The position numbers and the translations under genes were made by a program. From an uncultured Lachnospiraceae bacterium (GTDB lineage Bacteria > Bacillota > Clostridia > Lachnospirales > Lachnospiraceae), in assembly GCA_949949005.1 (NCBI GenBank), contig CATLHM010000006.1, positions 113,812 to 177,811 on the forward strand: a stretch of 64,000 nucleotides of DNA. The letters run 5' to 3'. This document shows, in pieces, positions 26,335-34,974 of this stretch. Positions within the stretch are counted from its first letter, which is position 1. Each line of letters begins with the position of its first letter. A model generated the notes under the pieces. It saw nothing but the letters and a program-made list of their open reading frames with translations. It searched no databases and had not been told where the DNA came from.

Positions 26335-27335
26335 GAAATCCCCTCCTCTTCTTCTTTTTCATCGGAAAATACCATTTGATTTCCGATCTCTGCCACCATC
26401 AGTCCCATCTCCTGAAAGAGAGACAAAAATTCCTTCATTTTTTCCCCGGAAGGCGGCGTCAGGCCCCCGGCAGGGTATTCCCATCCCAGCCGCAGGTATT
26501 TTTCCCTGCCGAATCGGTGAAAGGGCAAAAGCTGGATCCGTTCTATCCCGCTTTTAGGAAGGTCTGACAGTTGCCGCAGCCTGTGGGCAATGGCCTCCAT
26601 CTCCCGGCCACTGTCGTTCCATCCGGGAATTACGGGAATTCTAATCCAGACAGACTTCCCCGTATGGCAGAGCCGTTCCAGGTTCTCCTGAATCAGGCCG
26701 TTATCCGCTCCTGTCCCCTCTTGGTGGAGGGCGGCGTCCATACATTTCACGTCATATAAAAACAGATCCGTGCAGGGAATCACCTCACTGAAATTCTTCC
26801 AGGGAACATTGCCTGCCGTATCCACCGCCCTGGAAATCCCCGCCAATTCGCGACAGGACATAATCTCTCCCAGGGCCTGTGCCTGTAACAGCGGTTCCCC
26901 GCCGGAAAAGGTGACGCCGCCTCCGGTGCGCCTGTAATGGGAGACGTCCCGCATAAGCTCTCCCACCATCGCATCCCTCTCCATCCAAAAACCTGTGGGA
27001 GAGAGCGCGCCCGAAGAACAGGCGTCCGCACAGGGAAAGCCTCCCTCTGTAGTACAATCACAGCTATCCTCCCGAAGCAAAAGCGGGCATAGCTGTCCTG
27101 GTTCGCACGCCCCGCCGCTTCTTCTCACAGGGGAAAAACCTTTTGGACAATTCCTTTTGCAGTTCCCGCAGCCGATGCACTGCTTTTTGTCCTGCCACAG
27201 CCGGATACCAGGTTCAATGGCCTCCGGATTGTGGCACCAAAAGCATCTCAGGCTGCACCCCTTACCAAATACCGTGGTTCGGATTCCCGGGCCGTCATGG
27301 ATTGAAAATCTCTGTATATGTGTGATCTTAAGCAT
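26331..27335 (-). CDS. Glycyl radical enzyme activase (radical SAM)
   Basis: This 334-residue activating enzyme installs the glycyl radical on the downstream enzyme using S-adenosylmethionine. The radical SAM cluster motif is CSLRCFWC (Cys27, 31, 34). A ferredoxin-like insert holds CIGCGNCKRNC (Cys53, 56, 59, 63) and a further Cys set near 77-106, as in the activases of dehydratase-type radical enzymes and unlike the short PflA. GGGVTFSGGEPLLQA is the SAM-contact motif. It starts 42 bp after the GH4 gene and overlaps the radical enzyme gene by ATGA, so the pair is translationally coupled. Confidence 0.94.
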   Translation of the reverse strand: MLKITHIQRFSIHDGPGIRTTVFGKGCSLRCFWCHNPEAIEPGIRLWQDKKQCIGCGNCKRNCPKGFSPVRRSGGACEPGQLCPLLLREDSCDCTTEGGFPCADACSSGALSPTGFWMERDAMVGELMRDVSHYRRTGGGVTFSGGEPLLQAQALGEIMSCRELAGISRAVDTAGNVPWKNFSEVIPCTDLFLYDVKCMDAALHQEGTGADNGLIQENLERLCHTGKSVWIRIPVIPGWNDSGREMEAIAHRLRQLSDLPKSGIERIQLLPFHRFGREKYLRLGWEYPAGGLTPPSGEKMKEFLSLFQEMGLMVAEIGNQMVFSDEKEEEEGIS

Positions 27336-27376
27336 TTAATTGCCCTTTCTTGCCCCTGCCTTTCAGCCATGCCTCA

Positions 27377-28753
27377 TCAGCGGTAATGCTCTGCGGCATC
27401 CCGGTTCCACTCCTGGGCTAGAAGGTCGTCGATGAGCGCCCTGGCCTGCTCATAGGAGCGGGTGCGGTGATCGTTCATCAGTTCCAGAACCAGCAGGCTA
27501 CGGTCGCCTGTCCGGTATGCCTCCATGATATTATTAGCCCGGCACATCCTGGGCAGGATTACATTGTTCATCAGCTTAGGCGGAAAAGCCCTCATCCGGA
27601 TGCCCTGGATTCCTCTGGCGCTGACCATGGCGGGGATCTCCACCAGCATATCCTCCGGCAGCCCCGGGATGCAGCCCTGATTGGGAATGTTCAGGGTAAG
27701 CCGGGTATATCGGTCAGACTCCATGGCGTCGATAATCTGGATATGCTGTTCGTTGCTCCTTCGAAGAGGATATTTTTCAATGATGGGCGTGCCGTCCTTT
27801 AAGATATTTCCGATTGCCTCCCTCTGCTCGTCCTTCTGGGCCAGATAGGCGTTCCAGCAGATTTCCGAATCAAAGCCGCCGTTTGCCCCATACCATTTTT
27901 CCTTTGCAGCCAAATCCGTGTGATGCCACCAGGGGGACGTGCTGCGCACCGCATCGCCGATGGGCATCAGCCCATATTGGCGGTAGGCGTCCACCGCCCC
28001 CGGGGAGAGCGCGTCCGGGCACTTATGGAAGCTGTTTAAGGTATTATACTGGGGACTTTTCCAGTATGCTTCGGACTTCTCCTCGATCCACTGATCGATC
28101 AGAGGATAGGCATCCTTCCCCTCATAGCGGAAATCCGTCAGATAAACGCAGTGGTTAAAGCCCATGACCTCTCCGGTCACCTTTTCGGGATCCAGCCCCA
28201 GAATCTGTGCGATCTCCTTATAACCCCAGTGGCCATGGCAGACTCCCACCGCATTGGCATGAAGATATTTTGTGGCATAGTCTGTGGCTTCAAAAACCGG
28301 ATTAGAGGTCTGAATCAGCAGGGCATGTGGACAGAGCTCCTTCATGTCCCTGACCACCTCCTCCACGAACCGGATCTGCCAGTAGGCTCCCACACCTCCG
28401 TAATAACAGGAAACCCGGTCGCCAATCCCACGGTAATAGCCATGTTCCTCCGCAATTTTTCTTTCCTTTTCCAGTGGGCCATAGCCGCCGATCTTTACCG
28501 CGCAGATCACATAGTCTGCGCCCTCCAGGGCAGTCCTGCGGTCGGTATAAGCCTCAATCCCAAGTTCCGCCCCGATCTCGGCCCGGTAAAGCTTTGCCAC
28601 TGCCGCCGCATCCTTAAGACGCTTTTCGTCAATGTCCACAAGGCAGACCCTGCACCCCTCCAATGCCTTCGTCAATACCAGATCCCGCACCAGTTCCAGG
28701 GTAAATGCGGTGGAACCCGCGCCCAAAAGTACGATTTTCTTCATTTTTTTCAT
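27377..28753 (-). CDS. Glycoside hydrolase family 4, alpha-galacturonidase-like
   Basis: This 458-residue NAD+/Mn2+-dependent glycosidase has an N-terminal Rossmann motif IVLLGAGSTAFTLELVRDL. The active-site motif CHGH (about 172-175, within VGVCHGHWGY) and the metal His near 201 in MGFNHCVYL define its class. In GH4 the tetrad following the metal Cys tracks specificity, and CHGH is the form known from LplD-type alpha-galacturonidases. That fits the GH105 enzyme in the same locus. The start at 28753 is one of two close choices; an ATG three codons later (28744) has the better GAGG spacing. It is the first gene of the operon with the glycyl radical pair. Confidence 0.88.
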   Translation of the reverse strand: MKKMKKIVLLGAGSTAFTLELVRDLVLTKALEGCRVCLVDIDEKRLKDAAAVAKLYRAEIGAELGIEAYTDRRTALEGADYVICAVKIGGYGPLEKERKIAEEHGYYRGIGDRVSCYYGGVGAYWQIRFVEEVVRDMKELCPHALLIQTSNPVFEATDYATKYLHANAVGVCHGHWGYKEIAQILGLDPEKVTGEVMGFNHCVYLTDFRYEGKDAYPLIDQWIEEKSEAYWKSPQYNTLNSFHKCPDALSPGAVDAYRQYGLMPIGDAVRSTSPWWHHTDLAAKEKWYGANGGFDSEICWNAYLAQKDEQREAIGNILKDGTPIIEKYPLRRSNEQHIQIIDAMESDRYTRLTLNIPNQGCIPGLPEDMLVEIPAMVSARGIQGIRMRAFPPKLMNNVILPRMCRANNIMEAYRTGDRSLLVLELMNDHRTRSYEQARALIDDLLAQEWNRDAAEHYR

Positions 28754-28848
28754 CCTCACTTTCCAAATCCTCTCACCCGTATCCGGATGCCTGTTCCGTT
28801 TCAGGCAAAGCCGTATCTCTTTACCCGTACCGCTTCGCCCGTACCCCT

Positions 28849-28913
28849 ATTATAACTTTCAGAATATCAAAACCATGAGTTTCATTCCGCTCCTGTTTTG
28901 CACAATCTGTCAC
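28849..28913 (-). promoter_or_regulatory. Promoter and shared regulator site before the GH4/glycyl-radical operon
   Basis: On the minus strand TATAAT (28849-28854) lies 48 bp downstream of the site TTTGCACAATCTGTCAC (plus strand, 28897-28913). This site is nearly identical to the one at 24035-24051. It overlaps the stop codon of the response regulator gene. The leader between the promoter and GH4 contains short GTACCGCTTCGCCC-type 14-bp repeats and a small hairpin. Confidence 0.7.
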
Positions 28914-30196
28914 TTTTTCCGATGCTGCAACTCATATTCCACAGGCGTCAGGCCGAAATGCTTTTTGAAAGTGCGGCTGAAATGGGCGGGATTGCGGTAG
29001 CCCACCTCCTGGGCAATATCCGAAATGCGCATGTCTCCCCGGATAATCCGGCAGGCTGCATGGTTCATTCTGATGTCCAGAAGCACCCCCATCACGGTAC
29101 GCTCCGTCAGGCTCTGAAAGGCTTTGCGCAGATAACTGGAGGAAACGTACATTTTACCGGCGATGGCTTCAATGCCAAGCTCCGGATCCGAATAGTTTTC
29201 CATCATATATTCCAGAGAATCCAACACAAGCTGCCTGGCCTTACTGACCCTGCCACAATCCGTTTTAAGCAGGCGTTTATAGTAGTCCATGTCTACTTCA
29301 TTTAAGGGAAGTTTGCTTTCCTCCCTGCGGGGAAGCTGTTCCTGTACGGACACCCAATTGCTGTGTATCTGCGTGATACCACTGCCGGTCTCACTTATAA
29401 AAAATCCCATCCGGCATTTTAAAAGCCTGCGGCAGAGCTGGCACATTTCCTCCAATTGCATCTGCAGGCCGGCTACTCCCGCTTTTTCCACATTAACTAA
29501 AATGCCCAAATGGCTTGCCCCGGCGTTAAAAACCGCATGACGATAGCCTGTTCCTATGACCTCGCTGAAAATGTTGGAAACGCAGAATTTGGCGGTATGC
29601 CTGTCTTGAAAATCCACCCAGTATTTCAGGGGATCCTCCATCTGCAGCAGTACGGCGACGGAACTTTTCTCTATTTCAAAGCTAACCCCGTATTCCCGCA
29701 GGACTTTCTGTGCCGTTTCCGGATGGGCGCATTCCCCGTCGGCGAGTTCCCGCAAAAACTGGCTGAGGGCAAAGAGGCTGTCCTGTCTGGATCTCCGGTT
29801 CTGCTCCCGCCGCTCTAAGATCTTCTGTTTCATTTTGCGCAGACACTGCATCAGTTCTTCTTCCGTGAAGGGCTTTAGAAGATACTCGGACACGCCGATC
29901 TGCACCGCTGTCCTTGCATATTCAAATTCACTGAAACCCGTGAGCAGTGCAACCTCCATGAGAGGATCTTCTTCCTTTATACGCCGGGAAAACTCCAGTC
30001 CGTCCATATGAGGCATATTGATATCTGCCAGCACAACATCCGGACGCATCAACCGGGCTGCCTCTAAGGCATCCCGCCCGTTTTTTGCCTCCCCGCAGCA
30101 AAAAAATCCCTCCTGGTTCTGGCCAAGGATATTGAGCAGATAATCGCGGAACAGCTTTTCATCGTCCACCACCAGCACTCTTATCGTGTCACTCAT
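28910..30196 (-). CDS. Response regulator, REC-AraC with extended linker (YesN type)
   Basis: This 428-residue regulator has a receiver domain (phospho-Asp58 in VVLADINMPHMDG, Lys in YLLKPFTEEE), a linker of about 180 residues typical of longer YesN proteins, and a C-terminal AraC DNA-binding domain from about 325 (LGIEAIAGKMYVSSSYLRKAF and ISDIAQEVGYRNPAHFSRTFKKHFG). It overlaps the kinase gene by 8 bp. Two matching 17-bp sites, one starting at its own stop codon and one before the lipoprotein gene at 23.9 kb, are the best candidates for its operators. Confidence 0.94.
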   Translation of the reverse strand: MSDTIRVLVVDDEKLFRDYLLNILGQNQEGFFCCGEAKNGRDALEAARLMRPDVVLADINMPHMDGLEFSRRIKEEDPLMEVALLTGFSEFEYARTAVQIGVSEYLLKPFTEEELMQCLRKMKQKILERREQNRRSRQDSLFALSQFLRELADGECAHPETAQKVLREYGVSFEIEKSSVAVLLQMEDPLKYWVDFQDRHTAKFCVSNIFSEVIGTGYRHAVFNAGASHLGILVNVEKAGVAGLQMQLEEMCQLCRRLLKCRMGFFISETGSGITQIHSNWVSVQEQLPRREESKLPLNEVDMDYYKRLLKTDCGRVSKARQLVLDSLEYMMENYSDPELGIEAIAGKMYVSSSYLRKAFQSLTERTVMGVLLDIRMNHAACRIIRGDMRISDIAQEVGYRNPAHFSRTFKKHFGLTPVEYELQHRKK

Positions 30197-31967
30197 TTTC
30201 CGTATCCTCTCTGAGCGCGATCCTCACGCTCACCTCGCATCCCTGTCCTTTTTCGCTTGCGATAAAAACGCCAAACCCTTCCCCAAAATACAGCTTAATC
30301 CTCTCGTCCACATTGCGCAGGCCAAAGTGCCCGCCTTTTTCTTCGGATCTTACAAGGGCTGCTTCAATCTGTTCTTTGTCCATTCCAATCCCGGTATCCA
30401 TCACCTTCAGCAGGATTTCATCCCCCGCTAAAACACCCCTCACCCGGAGCAGTCCGGGCTTATCCTGGCACCGCAGGCCATGGTAAATGGCGTTTTCCAC
30501 CAGGGGCTGCAGGGTGAGCTTGGGAATCAGATAGGAGGTAATAGACGGATCGATTTCGATCTCATAGGTAAACACATCGGATCTGCGCATATGCTGCAAA
30601 AGCAGGTAGTTCTCCACATTGGAGGCCTCCTCCCCTATGGTGATCATCTCCCTCCCGCTGGAGAGGGCAATCCGGTAAAAATCCGCCAGAGCCTTTACGG
30701 CGTTCTTTGCGTCCCCGGCCCGGTTCATACTGATCAGGGCATACACCAGATCCAGGGTGTTATAAAAGAAATGGGGCCTGATCTGACTCTGCAGCAGGGA
30801 GAAGCGCAACTTTTCCTTCTGCCTCTCCTGCGCTTTCACTCTCTGAAAGAGCTCATCGGTGCGGCTCATCATATAATCAAATTCCGTAGAAAGCTTCTTA
30901 ATCTCATCACTCCCTGTCCGGGGCAGTTCCAATTTGAAATTGCCGTCCTTCACCGTCCGGATTCCTTCCACCAGCCGGGAAAGAGGCCGGGTGATCCTGC
31001 CGGAAAAGAAACAGATCAGAACAACCGCCGCCAGAATCGTCACAGTGCAGATAGCGATGAATGTATAAAACATATGATCCACCGGCTCCTTTACCGCTTC
31101 CAGGCTGGTGATGTTGATCAGTGCATATTTGAGGGTCTTCATATATACCCCTGTAGCCATCACCTTCTGTCCGTCCATCAGAAATTCCCGCTGGGAATAC
31201 CCCTGCCCGGGCAGCTCCGAAATAGTTTCCAGCACATTGGGATCCTCCACTTCGGTCAGAAGGCTGCTTTCGTCAGAGGAGGAAATAATCGTTCCGCTTA
31301 AATCCACGATCATATACCATGATCTTCCCGGTGTCTCCAGCTCACTGTAGTATTTCCGCAGGGAGGTCTCACTGATATTGGCAAACACCTGCCCCATCTG
31401 GCTGCCGCTTGCCATATCCATAATATTTTTAGAAAGTGTAATGACTACCGCATCCCTGTCGGCAGTCAAATAATCCCTGCGCTGCGCCATGGCCCAGACG
31501 TCCACATTTCCGATTTTGTGTAAGGGGGCAAGCAGAGCATCGCAGGCCTCCTTACTCCAATTTTCTTCCAGCCTGGTATCGGAGACATGAAGCCCCTGAT
31601 CCTGGTCAATGAAAGCCAGCGTCTCCACCTCGTCAAAAAAGATGACGTTATTGTACAGTACACTGCGGATCGCCAGATCCTTCTGGTATTCCTCCAGGGC
31701 GGAGCCTGGCTTTTGGGTGACCAAAAGCTTGTTTTCATCATAATTCAGATCCCGGCTGATCACCTTACAACAGCTTGCTATATTGGTAAATGTCTTTTCG
31801 ATCTGGGAGGCCACGATATTAGCCTCATCCCACACTGCCTTCTGCTGCTTGACCACAATATCCCGATAGAATACCAGATTGGTACTGATGATCAGAATCA
31901 CATAGGAGCAGAGAATCAGCGGAAGGACAATCAGCAAAAACTGGCTCCGTATTCTCATATTTTTCAT
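30189..31967 (-). CDS. Sensor histidine kinase, YesM family
   Basis: This 592-residue kinase has transmembrane segments at about 8-30 and 285-305 flanking an extracellular sensor, then HAMP (FSGRITRPLSRLVEGI), the phospho-His motif QIRPHFFYNTLDLVYALI and a C-terminal ATPase (LQPLVENAIYHGLR, MDTGIGMD). The start at 31967 follows GGGAGAGGG; a longer in-frame start lacks a ribosome site. It pairs with the overlapping regulator gene. It probably senses a breakdown product of the glycan taken up by the 20-24 kb transporter. Confidence 0.93.
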   Translation of the reverse strand: MKNMRIRSQFLLIVLPLILCSYVILIISTNLVFYRDIVVKQQKAVWDEANIVASQIEKTFTNIASCCKVISRDLNYDENKLLVTQKPGSALEEYQKDLAIRSVLYNNVIFFDEVETLAFIDQDQGLHVSDTRLEENWSKEACDALLAPLHKIGNVDVWAMAQRRDYLTADRDAVVITLSKNIMDMASGSQMGQVFANISETSLRKYYSELETPGRSWYMIVDLSGTIISSSDESSLLTEVEDPNVLETISELPGQGYSQREFLMDGQKVMATGVYMKTLKYALINITSLEAVKEPVDHMFYTFIAICTVTILAAVVLICFFSGRITRPLSRLVEGIRTVKDGNFKLELPRTGSDEIKKLSTEFDYMMSRTDELFQRVKAQERQKEKLRFSLLQSQIRPHFFYNTLDLVYALISMNRAGDAKNAVKALADFYRIALSSGREMITIGEEASNVENYLLLQHMRRSDVFTYEIEIDPSITSYLIPKLTLQPLVENAIYHGLRCQDKPGLLRVRGVLAGDEILLKVMDTGIGMDKEQIEAALVRSEEKGGHFGLRNVDERIKLYFGEGFGVFIASEKGQGCEVSVRIALREDTENE

Positions 31968-32027
31968 AGTCCCTCTCCCTGTCAAGTCTTTCCTGTCAGC
32001 CTGTGGCCAAGCAATGGGTTTCAATAC

Positions 32028-33737
32028 TCAGATCATCTTTTCCTTAAGCGGCCACACTCCCTCCGGCGCCATCTTCCCGAACAGCACCGCTGCCGCCGCC
32101 TTAATATTCTCAGGGGATGTGGCCAGGGTCAGCAGCACACTTTCTGCGTTCCGGGGAATGGAAAGCTCCTCATAGGGCGTGTTAGTCACCATGACCACCT
32201 TTGTGTCCGGATGAAGTGCAAGCTGCTCCTCCCAGAAATCCCGGTTCTTTGCCTTCCCCCGCAGGAAATAGTTGGTGGCGACCACCGTATCATATTCCGC
32301 AAGGGCCTGAGCGATTTGGCTCTTGTCGGTATCGTCGTAGGAATAGGAGGTTTCCAGATAATCCACCCCTGCGTGATAGCCCTGGCAGGCCTCGAATAAA
32401 ATGCCGGAATGCCACTGCATATCGTTGTATTCCTTCACCTTCTGCTCGATCACCAGGATTTTTTCGCCGGTTATGGGAATGCTTTTTTCCCGGTCTCTGG
32501 CGATCAGCACGCTGCGCCTTGCGGCCTGCCGGGCAAGCTCCCTTACTCCTTCCTCCCTCAAAACCTTTTCCGGATCCTCTCCCTCGCCTGCCGGGCCGAA
32601 GAGCCCGTACTCATACTTCAGATTCAGGATACGGTATACCTTGTTCTCCAATTCCTCCAAAGGGATCCTGCCCTGCTCCACGAAGGCGCGGATGGCGGCG
32701 ATCACCTCTTCCACCAGATAATTTTCCGCTTTCATCAGTACCAGATCCGCCCCTGCCTCCAATGAGAGGGCGCAGGCGTTAGCCACGCCGTATCGGGTGG
32801 CGATGGCCCCCATGGTCATACTGTCGGTGGCGATCACACCCTGGAAGCCCAGTTCCTCACGAAGAAGTCCTGTGATGACTTTTTTGGACACTGTGGCAAT
32901 GTGATCCGGATCAATAGCCGGAAAGATACTGTGGGCGATCATAATGGAGGGCAGGAGGTCTTCGGCGATCAGCTTTTTATAAGGCAAAAGCTCCCTCTCC
33001 TCCATGGTCTTTTTGTCCACGTCGATTACCGGAACCTGGAAATGGGCGTCCACATCCGAATGCCCTCTTCCTGGGAAATGTTTCCCCGTGGCAATCATTC
33101 GCCCCTCCTTAAGGCCCCGGCAGGTTTCCCTGGCATAGCGCGCCACCACCTGCGCGTCGTCGCTGTAGGCCCTGGTGTAGATCTCCGGGTTGGCCGGCTG
33201 GGAGTTTACGTCCAGTACCGGGGAATGCATCCAGTTAAAGCCCACTGCCCTTCCCTGTCTGGCTGCGGCTTTTGCAATCCGGTAAGCCATATCCGGGTCG
33301 TTCATGGCACGGATTCCCATGGGCTTGGGAAAGAGATTCACGCCGCCGAAGAAAAAATCCGCGCTGCTTCCCCCTTCCTGGTCATAGGAAAAATGCAGGG
33401 GGATTGACAGAGGCCTTTTTCTGGCATGGGACTGCAAATCGTCCAGAACCGCCTTGTACTGGCTGGCAGTGGGCACCGGAGCCGGCCCCCTAAACCGTAT
33501 GCCGTCTGTATTTTCCAGCTTTACCACCGTCTTGTTGCCATTTGGATCCACATAGCTGCCAAACTGCCTCATGTCACAGGACAGGCGCAGGCCGCCGCAG
33601 TGGTATTCCTCGATATATTTATAAATATGGGCTCTCGGCACCGTGCCCGCAAATCCCAGGGTCAGCACCGCCCCGATCTTCTGTTCCAGACTCATTCTGG
33701 CAATCAGATCACGGATATAAGTATTTTTCTTTTCCAT
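32028..33737 (-). CDS. Glycoside hydrolase family 3, beta-N-acetylhexosaminidase-like
   Basis: This 569-residue GH3 enzyme has the NagZ-type motif KHFPGRGHSDVDAH (about 219-232), whose His serves as acid/base in the hexosaminidase/phosphorylase branch. The nucleophile Asp near 305 is in GVIATDSMTMGAIA. A second, alpha/beta sandwich domain follows, so it is longer than single-domain E. coli NagZ. No signal peptide is seen. The start at 33737 follows GGAGGTTAAA. Substrate could be a beta-linked N-acetylhexosamine or another beta-glycoside. It lies between the aldo/keto reductase and the sensor kinase, probably in one operon. Confidence 0.87.
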   Translation of the reverse strand: MEKKNTYIRDLIARMSLEQKIGAVLTLGFAGTVPRAHIYKYIEEYHCGGLRLSCDMRQFGSYVDPNGNKTVVKLENTDGIRFRGPAPVPTASQYKAVLDDLQSHARKRPLSIPLHFSYDQEGGSSADFFFGGVNLFPKPMGIRAMNDPDMAYRIAKAAARQGRAVGFNWMHSPVLDVNSQPANPEIYTRAYSDDAQVVARYARETCRGLKEGRMIATGKHFPGRGHSDVDAHFQVPVIDVDKKTMEERELLPYKKLIAEDLLPSIMIAHSIFPAIDPDHIATVSKKVITGLLREELGFQGVIATDSMTMGAIATRYGVANACALSLEAGADLVLMKAENYLVEEVIAAIRAFVEQGRIPLEELENKVYRILNLKYEYGLFGPAGEGEDPEKVLREEGVRELARQAARRSVLIARDREKSIPITGEKILVIEQKVKEYNDMQWHSGILFEACQGYHAGVDYLETSYSYDDTDKSQIAQALAEYDTVVATNYFLRGKAKNRDFWEEQLALHPDTKVVMVTNTPYEELSIPRNAESVLLTLATSPENIKAAAAVLFGKMAPEGVWPLKEKMI

Positions 33738-33740
33738 TTT

Positions 33741-33883
33741 AACCTCCATGCCGCGTTTTTTGCGGCAACGCGATGCGAAATCCGCATAGGCGGTTTCGCA
33801 TCTGCGATCCAATTTGGGCCGTTTGCGGCACAAATTGCTGGTTGAAAATAAGCTATCAGGCTTATTTTCAACCTAACCTCCAT
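33741..33883 (-). repeat. Composite intergenic hairpin element (modules Y-X) flanked by a 10-bp direct repeat
   Basis: Module Y (33749-33805) is 53/57 identical to 18219-18275. Module X (33808-33881) is a structural match to 18151-18214: its hairpin arms differ in sequence but stay complementary. The element is bounded by TAACCTCCAT at 33741-33750 and again at 33874-33883. On the minus strand this is ATGGAGGTTA, a ribosome site, so the copy nearer the GH3 gene serves as its real ribosome site. Confidence 0.8.
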
Positions 33884-33896
33884 CCTGTTTTATGAA

Positions 33897-34904
33897 TCAA
33901 TACGCTTCCCTCGCATAGGGAACCAAAATTTCATCGATTCTGGCAAGTTCCTCCTCTGAAAAATCCAGATTCCCCATTGCCTTTAAATTATCATCAATCT
34001 GAGAAAGGCGGCTGGCCCCGATGATCAGCGTGGAGACCGGCGTGCAGCGGTAGCACCAGGCAAGGGCCATCTGGGCCAGGCTCTGTCCCCGCTCTGCGGC
34101 AATCTGGTTCAGCTTCTTTGCCGTGGAAACCTTCTCCTGGGTCACCTGATCCTTGCTCAGGAACACGCTCTTGCCTGCTGCCCTGGAGCCTTCCTTCACC
34201 CCGTCAAAATACCGATCCGTCAGAATTCCCTGGGCCAGGCACATATAGGCGGCAGCGCCCACGCCGTGTTCTTCCAGCACCGGGAAGAGTTTCCCTTCCG
34301 GCCTGCGCTCAAACATATTGTAATTGACCTGATGCACCAGGCAGTGGATCCCCTTTGCCTCCATGGCCGTCAGAATGTTCTCTGTCAGCACAGAGTCATA
34401 ATTGGAGATGCCTACATACAACGCCTTGCCCGATCTCACAATCTGCTCCAGCGCTTCGATGGTCTCCTCAACAGGAGTGTTTCGATCCGGCCTGTGATGG
34501 TAGAACAAATCCACATAGTCCAGCCCCAGCCTGCGCAGGCTGTTATCACAGGAGGCGATCAGATTCTTCTTGGAACCCCACTCTCCATAAGGTCCCGGCC
34601 AGTGGCGGTATCCCGCCTTGGTGGCGATGAACAGTTCGTCCCTGTAGGACGCCAGATCCTTCTTTACGATCTTTCCGAAGCATTCCTCCGCGCTTCCCGG
34701 AGGCGGCCCGTAATTGTTTGCAATATCAACATAAGTGATTCCCCTGTCAAAAGCCCCCAAAACCATCTCCCGGGCATTGGAATAAGAAGATTCCTCCCCG
34801 AAATTATGCCACAGCCCCAGAGACAGGAAGGGAAGCATCACGCCGCTTTTCCCGCACCGCTTGTATAACATATCATCGTATCTCGTCTCGCTTGCCATAT
34901 ACAT
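33897..34904 (-). CDS. Aldo/keto reductase (YghZ/Kv-beta-like)
   Basis: This 335-residue TIM-barrel NADPH reductase has the catalytic tetrad in place: Asp and Tyr in YVDIANNYG, Lys in FIATKAGYR, and His in DLFYHHRPD. It resembles the YghZ group that reduces glyceraldehyde-3-phosphate and methylglyoxal-like aldehydes. GGAGG lies 8 bp before the ATG. It is encoded between the six-hairpin glycosidase and the GH3 enzyme, so it may reduce a sugar aldehyde from the same pathway. The substrate is not decided. Confidence 0.9.
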   Translation of the reverse strand: MYMASETRYDDMLYKRCGKSGVMLPFLSLGLWHNFGEESSYSNAREMVLGAFDRGITYVDIANNYGPPPGSAEECFGKIVKKDLASYRDELFIATKAGYRHWPGPYGEWGSKKNLIASCDNSLRRLGLDYVDLFYHHRPDRNTPVEETIEALEQIVRSGKALYVGISNYDSVLTENILTAMEAKGIHCLVHQVNYNMFERRPEGKLFPVLEEHGVGAAAYMCLAQGILTDRYFDGVKEGSRAAGKSVFLSKDQVTQEKVSTAKKLNQIAAERGQSLAQMALAWCYRCTPVSTLIIGASRLSQIDDNLKAMGNLDFSEEELARIDEILVPYAREAY

Positions 34905-34974
34905 TTCCTCGTCCTCCTTTCACACATCGGTATCCCTTTCCCACCGTCTGCGCCGCAAAGGCACAGACCTGCTG

